A stretch of 13,945 bases of DNA from positions 1 through 13,945 of the forward strand of contig CAAEIR010000132.1 of the NCBI GenBank assembly GCA_900756035.1, given 5' to 3'. This DNA comes from an uncultured Anaerostipes sp. (GTDB lineage: Bacteria; Bacillota; Clostridia; Lachnospirales; Lachnospiraceae). The notes under the pieces are model-generated. The model did no database searches and was not told where the DNA came from. It saw only the letters and a list, made by a program, of their open reading frames with translations. Position numbers and translations under genes: made by a program. This document shows, one piece after another, positions 13,373-13,945 of this stretch (position 1 is its first letter; every line of letters begins with the position of its first letter).

Positions 13373-13747
13373 GTTCCCTTTTTCCAGATCCTCTACAATA
13401 TCTTCTAATGTTTCTTCTTTTTTTGTAAATTTATCAATTACATCCGGTACCATATCCAGAAGTTTTACAATAGTTTCCTGATTCTTTACATTCACCAGTT
13501 TTGTCTGTCCGTCACGAATTACTAAAACAGCACTCGGAGTCATTTTTCCTCCGATTCCTCCCCCGCTTCGATTCTTTTTGTCGGCTGCAAGGGCTCCGGC
13601 TCCCATTCCAAAGGATACATCCACCAATGGCAGAATAATCGTATCATTAATATGGATTGGCTCACCTACAACTGTTTTTGATGTCAAAAAGCTTTCCATC
13701 CCATCAAACAGTGAACCTACTGTCTCTTTTAAATTCTCTTTACTCAT
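13370..13747 (-). CDS. gerW: GerW family sporulation protein (YtfJ)
   Basis: A 125-residue GerW/YtfJ family protein. In B. subtilis the gene is expressed in the forespore and affects spore germination; the molecular role is unknown. The N-terminal helix ENLKETVGSLFDGMESF, the strand region TVVGEPIHINDTIILPLVDV, a glycine-rich centre (48-68, including SGGGIGGKMTPSAVLVI from 61) and a charged C-terminal tail are visible and typical. AGGAGG is eight bases before ATG 13747; an in-frame GTG at 13750 is less likely. It follows the DUF2953 gene by four bases, the same pairing as ytfI-ytfJ. Its stop codon coincides with the end of an inverted repeat arm. Confidence 0.93.
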   Translation of the reverse strand: MSKENLKETVGSLFDGMESFLTSKTVVGEPIHINDTIILPLVDVSFGMGAGALAADKKNRSGGGIGGKMTPSAVLVIRDGQTKLVNVKNQETIVKLLDMVPDVIDKFTKKEETLEDIVEDLEKGN

Positions 13748-13751
13748 CACA

Positions 13752-13945
13752 TTAACCTCCTATCATCGCTACCACACGGTCTTTTTGTTTCAACAAATCT
13801 TTGTCTTTGTATACTTTCCATAACAACATTAAAATTTTATATCGCCGAATACGCCCCCGGATCATAACGTTGCCCTTCAAAATCTCCTGTGTAAAATCCG
13901 GTGTAATATTCAGATGTTCCGTATATATCGGCATCATCATCGCAA
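13752..13945 (-). CDS. DUF2953 domain protein, C-terminal part (YtfI-like)
   Basis: An open frame enters from the right edge and ends at TAA 13752, giving about the last 64 residues of a longer protein. The visible part ITPDFTQEILKGNVMIRGRI and following basic, hydrophobic segment resemble the C-terminus of DUF2953 proteins, which precede gerW/ytfJ in spore formers. An internal ATG at 13940 exists but there is no ribosome binding site visible before it, so the true start is outside the window. Function unknown; the assignment rests mostly on position. Confidence 0.75.
   Translation of the reverse strand, partial: AMMMPIYTEHLNITPDFTQEILKGNVMIRGRIRRYKILMLLWKVYKDKDLLKQKDRVVAMIGG

Overview
The window looks like chromosome of a spore-forming, low-to-mid GC Firmicute, most likely a clostridial Lachnospiraceae relative. 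This rests on the sporulation genes (an alpha/beta small acid-soluble spore protein, YlbJ, GerW/YtfJ), strong AGGAGG-type ribosome binding sites, sigma-A promoters close to consensus, and gene order matching the Bacillus subtilis ylb and ylo clusters. The exact genus cannot be fixed by reading alone. I saw no tRNA, rRNA, CRISPR array, prophage or intact transposase gene.

Layout. 1-198: a structured repeat (copy 1) and the rpmF terminator. 199-3205 (minus): pta, ackA, yceD/ylbN and rpmF, with a fully consensus promoter between ackA and yceD. 3206-3518: divergent promoter region. 3519-5698 (plus): tmcAL (ylbM) and ylbJ; the ylbJ Shine-Dalgarno lies in an inverted repeat. 5724-7396 (minus): rsmD, coaD and a coiled-coil protein gene in one operon. 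7550-7771 (minus): a spore protein gene with a probable forespore promoter and its own terminator. 7882-10199 (minus): recG and acylphosphatase. 10200-10444: repeat copy 2 plus a terminator. 10445-12481 (minus): an Asp23-family gene and fakA-like yloV. 12676-12861 (plus): rpmB, divergent from them. 12935-13072 (minus): an unrecognised 45-residue membrane peptide gene. 13132-13372: a terminator and a second kind of inverted/direct repeat element. 13370-13945 (minus): gerW and the C-terminal end of a DUF2953 (YtfI-like) gene.

How the genes fit together. Pta and AckA make acetate and ATP from acetyl-CoA. The divergent tmcAL encodes the tRNA-Met cytidine acetate ligase, which consumes acetate and ATP. 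rpmF, rpmB, rsmD and TmcAL serve the ribosome and tRNA; CoaD makes CoA; FakA feeds exogenous fatty acids into lipids; RecG repairs forks. YlbJ, GerW and the spore protein act in sporulation.

The least ordinary content is non-coding. (1) A ~131-bp repeat occurs twice, each time directly beside an intrinsic terminator. It folds into a GAAA-tetraloop arm and a long hairpin, and the differences between copies preserve that hairpin's pairing. (2) A hairpin sequesters the ylbJ start and may be bypassed by a sigma-E-like promoter inside it. (3) A 17-22 bp motif occurs three times in alternating orientation after gerW.
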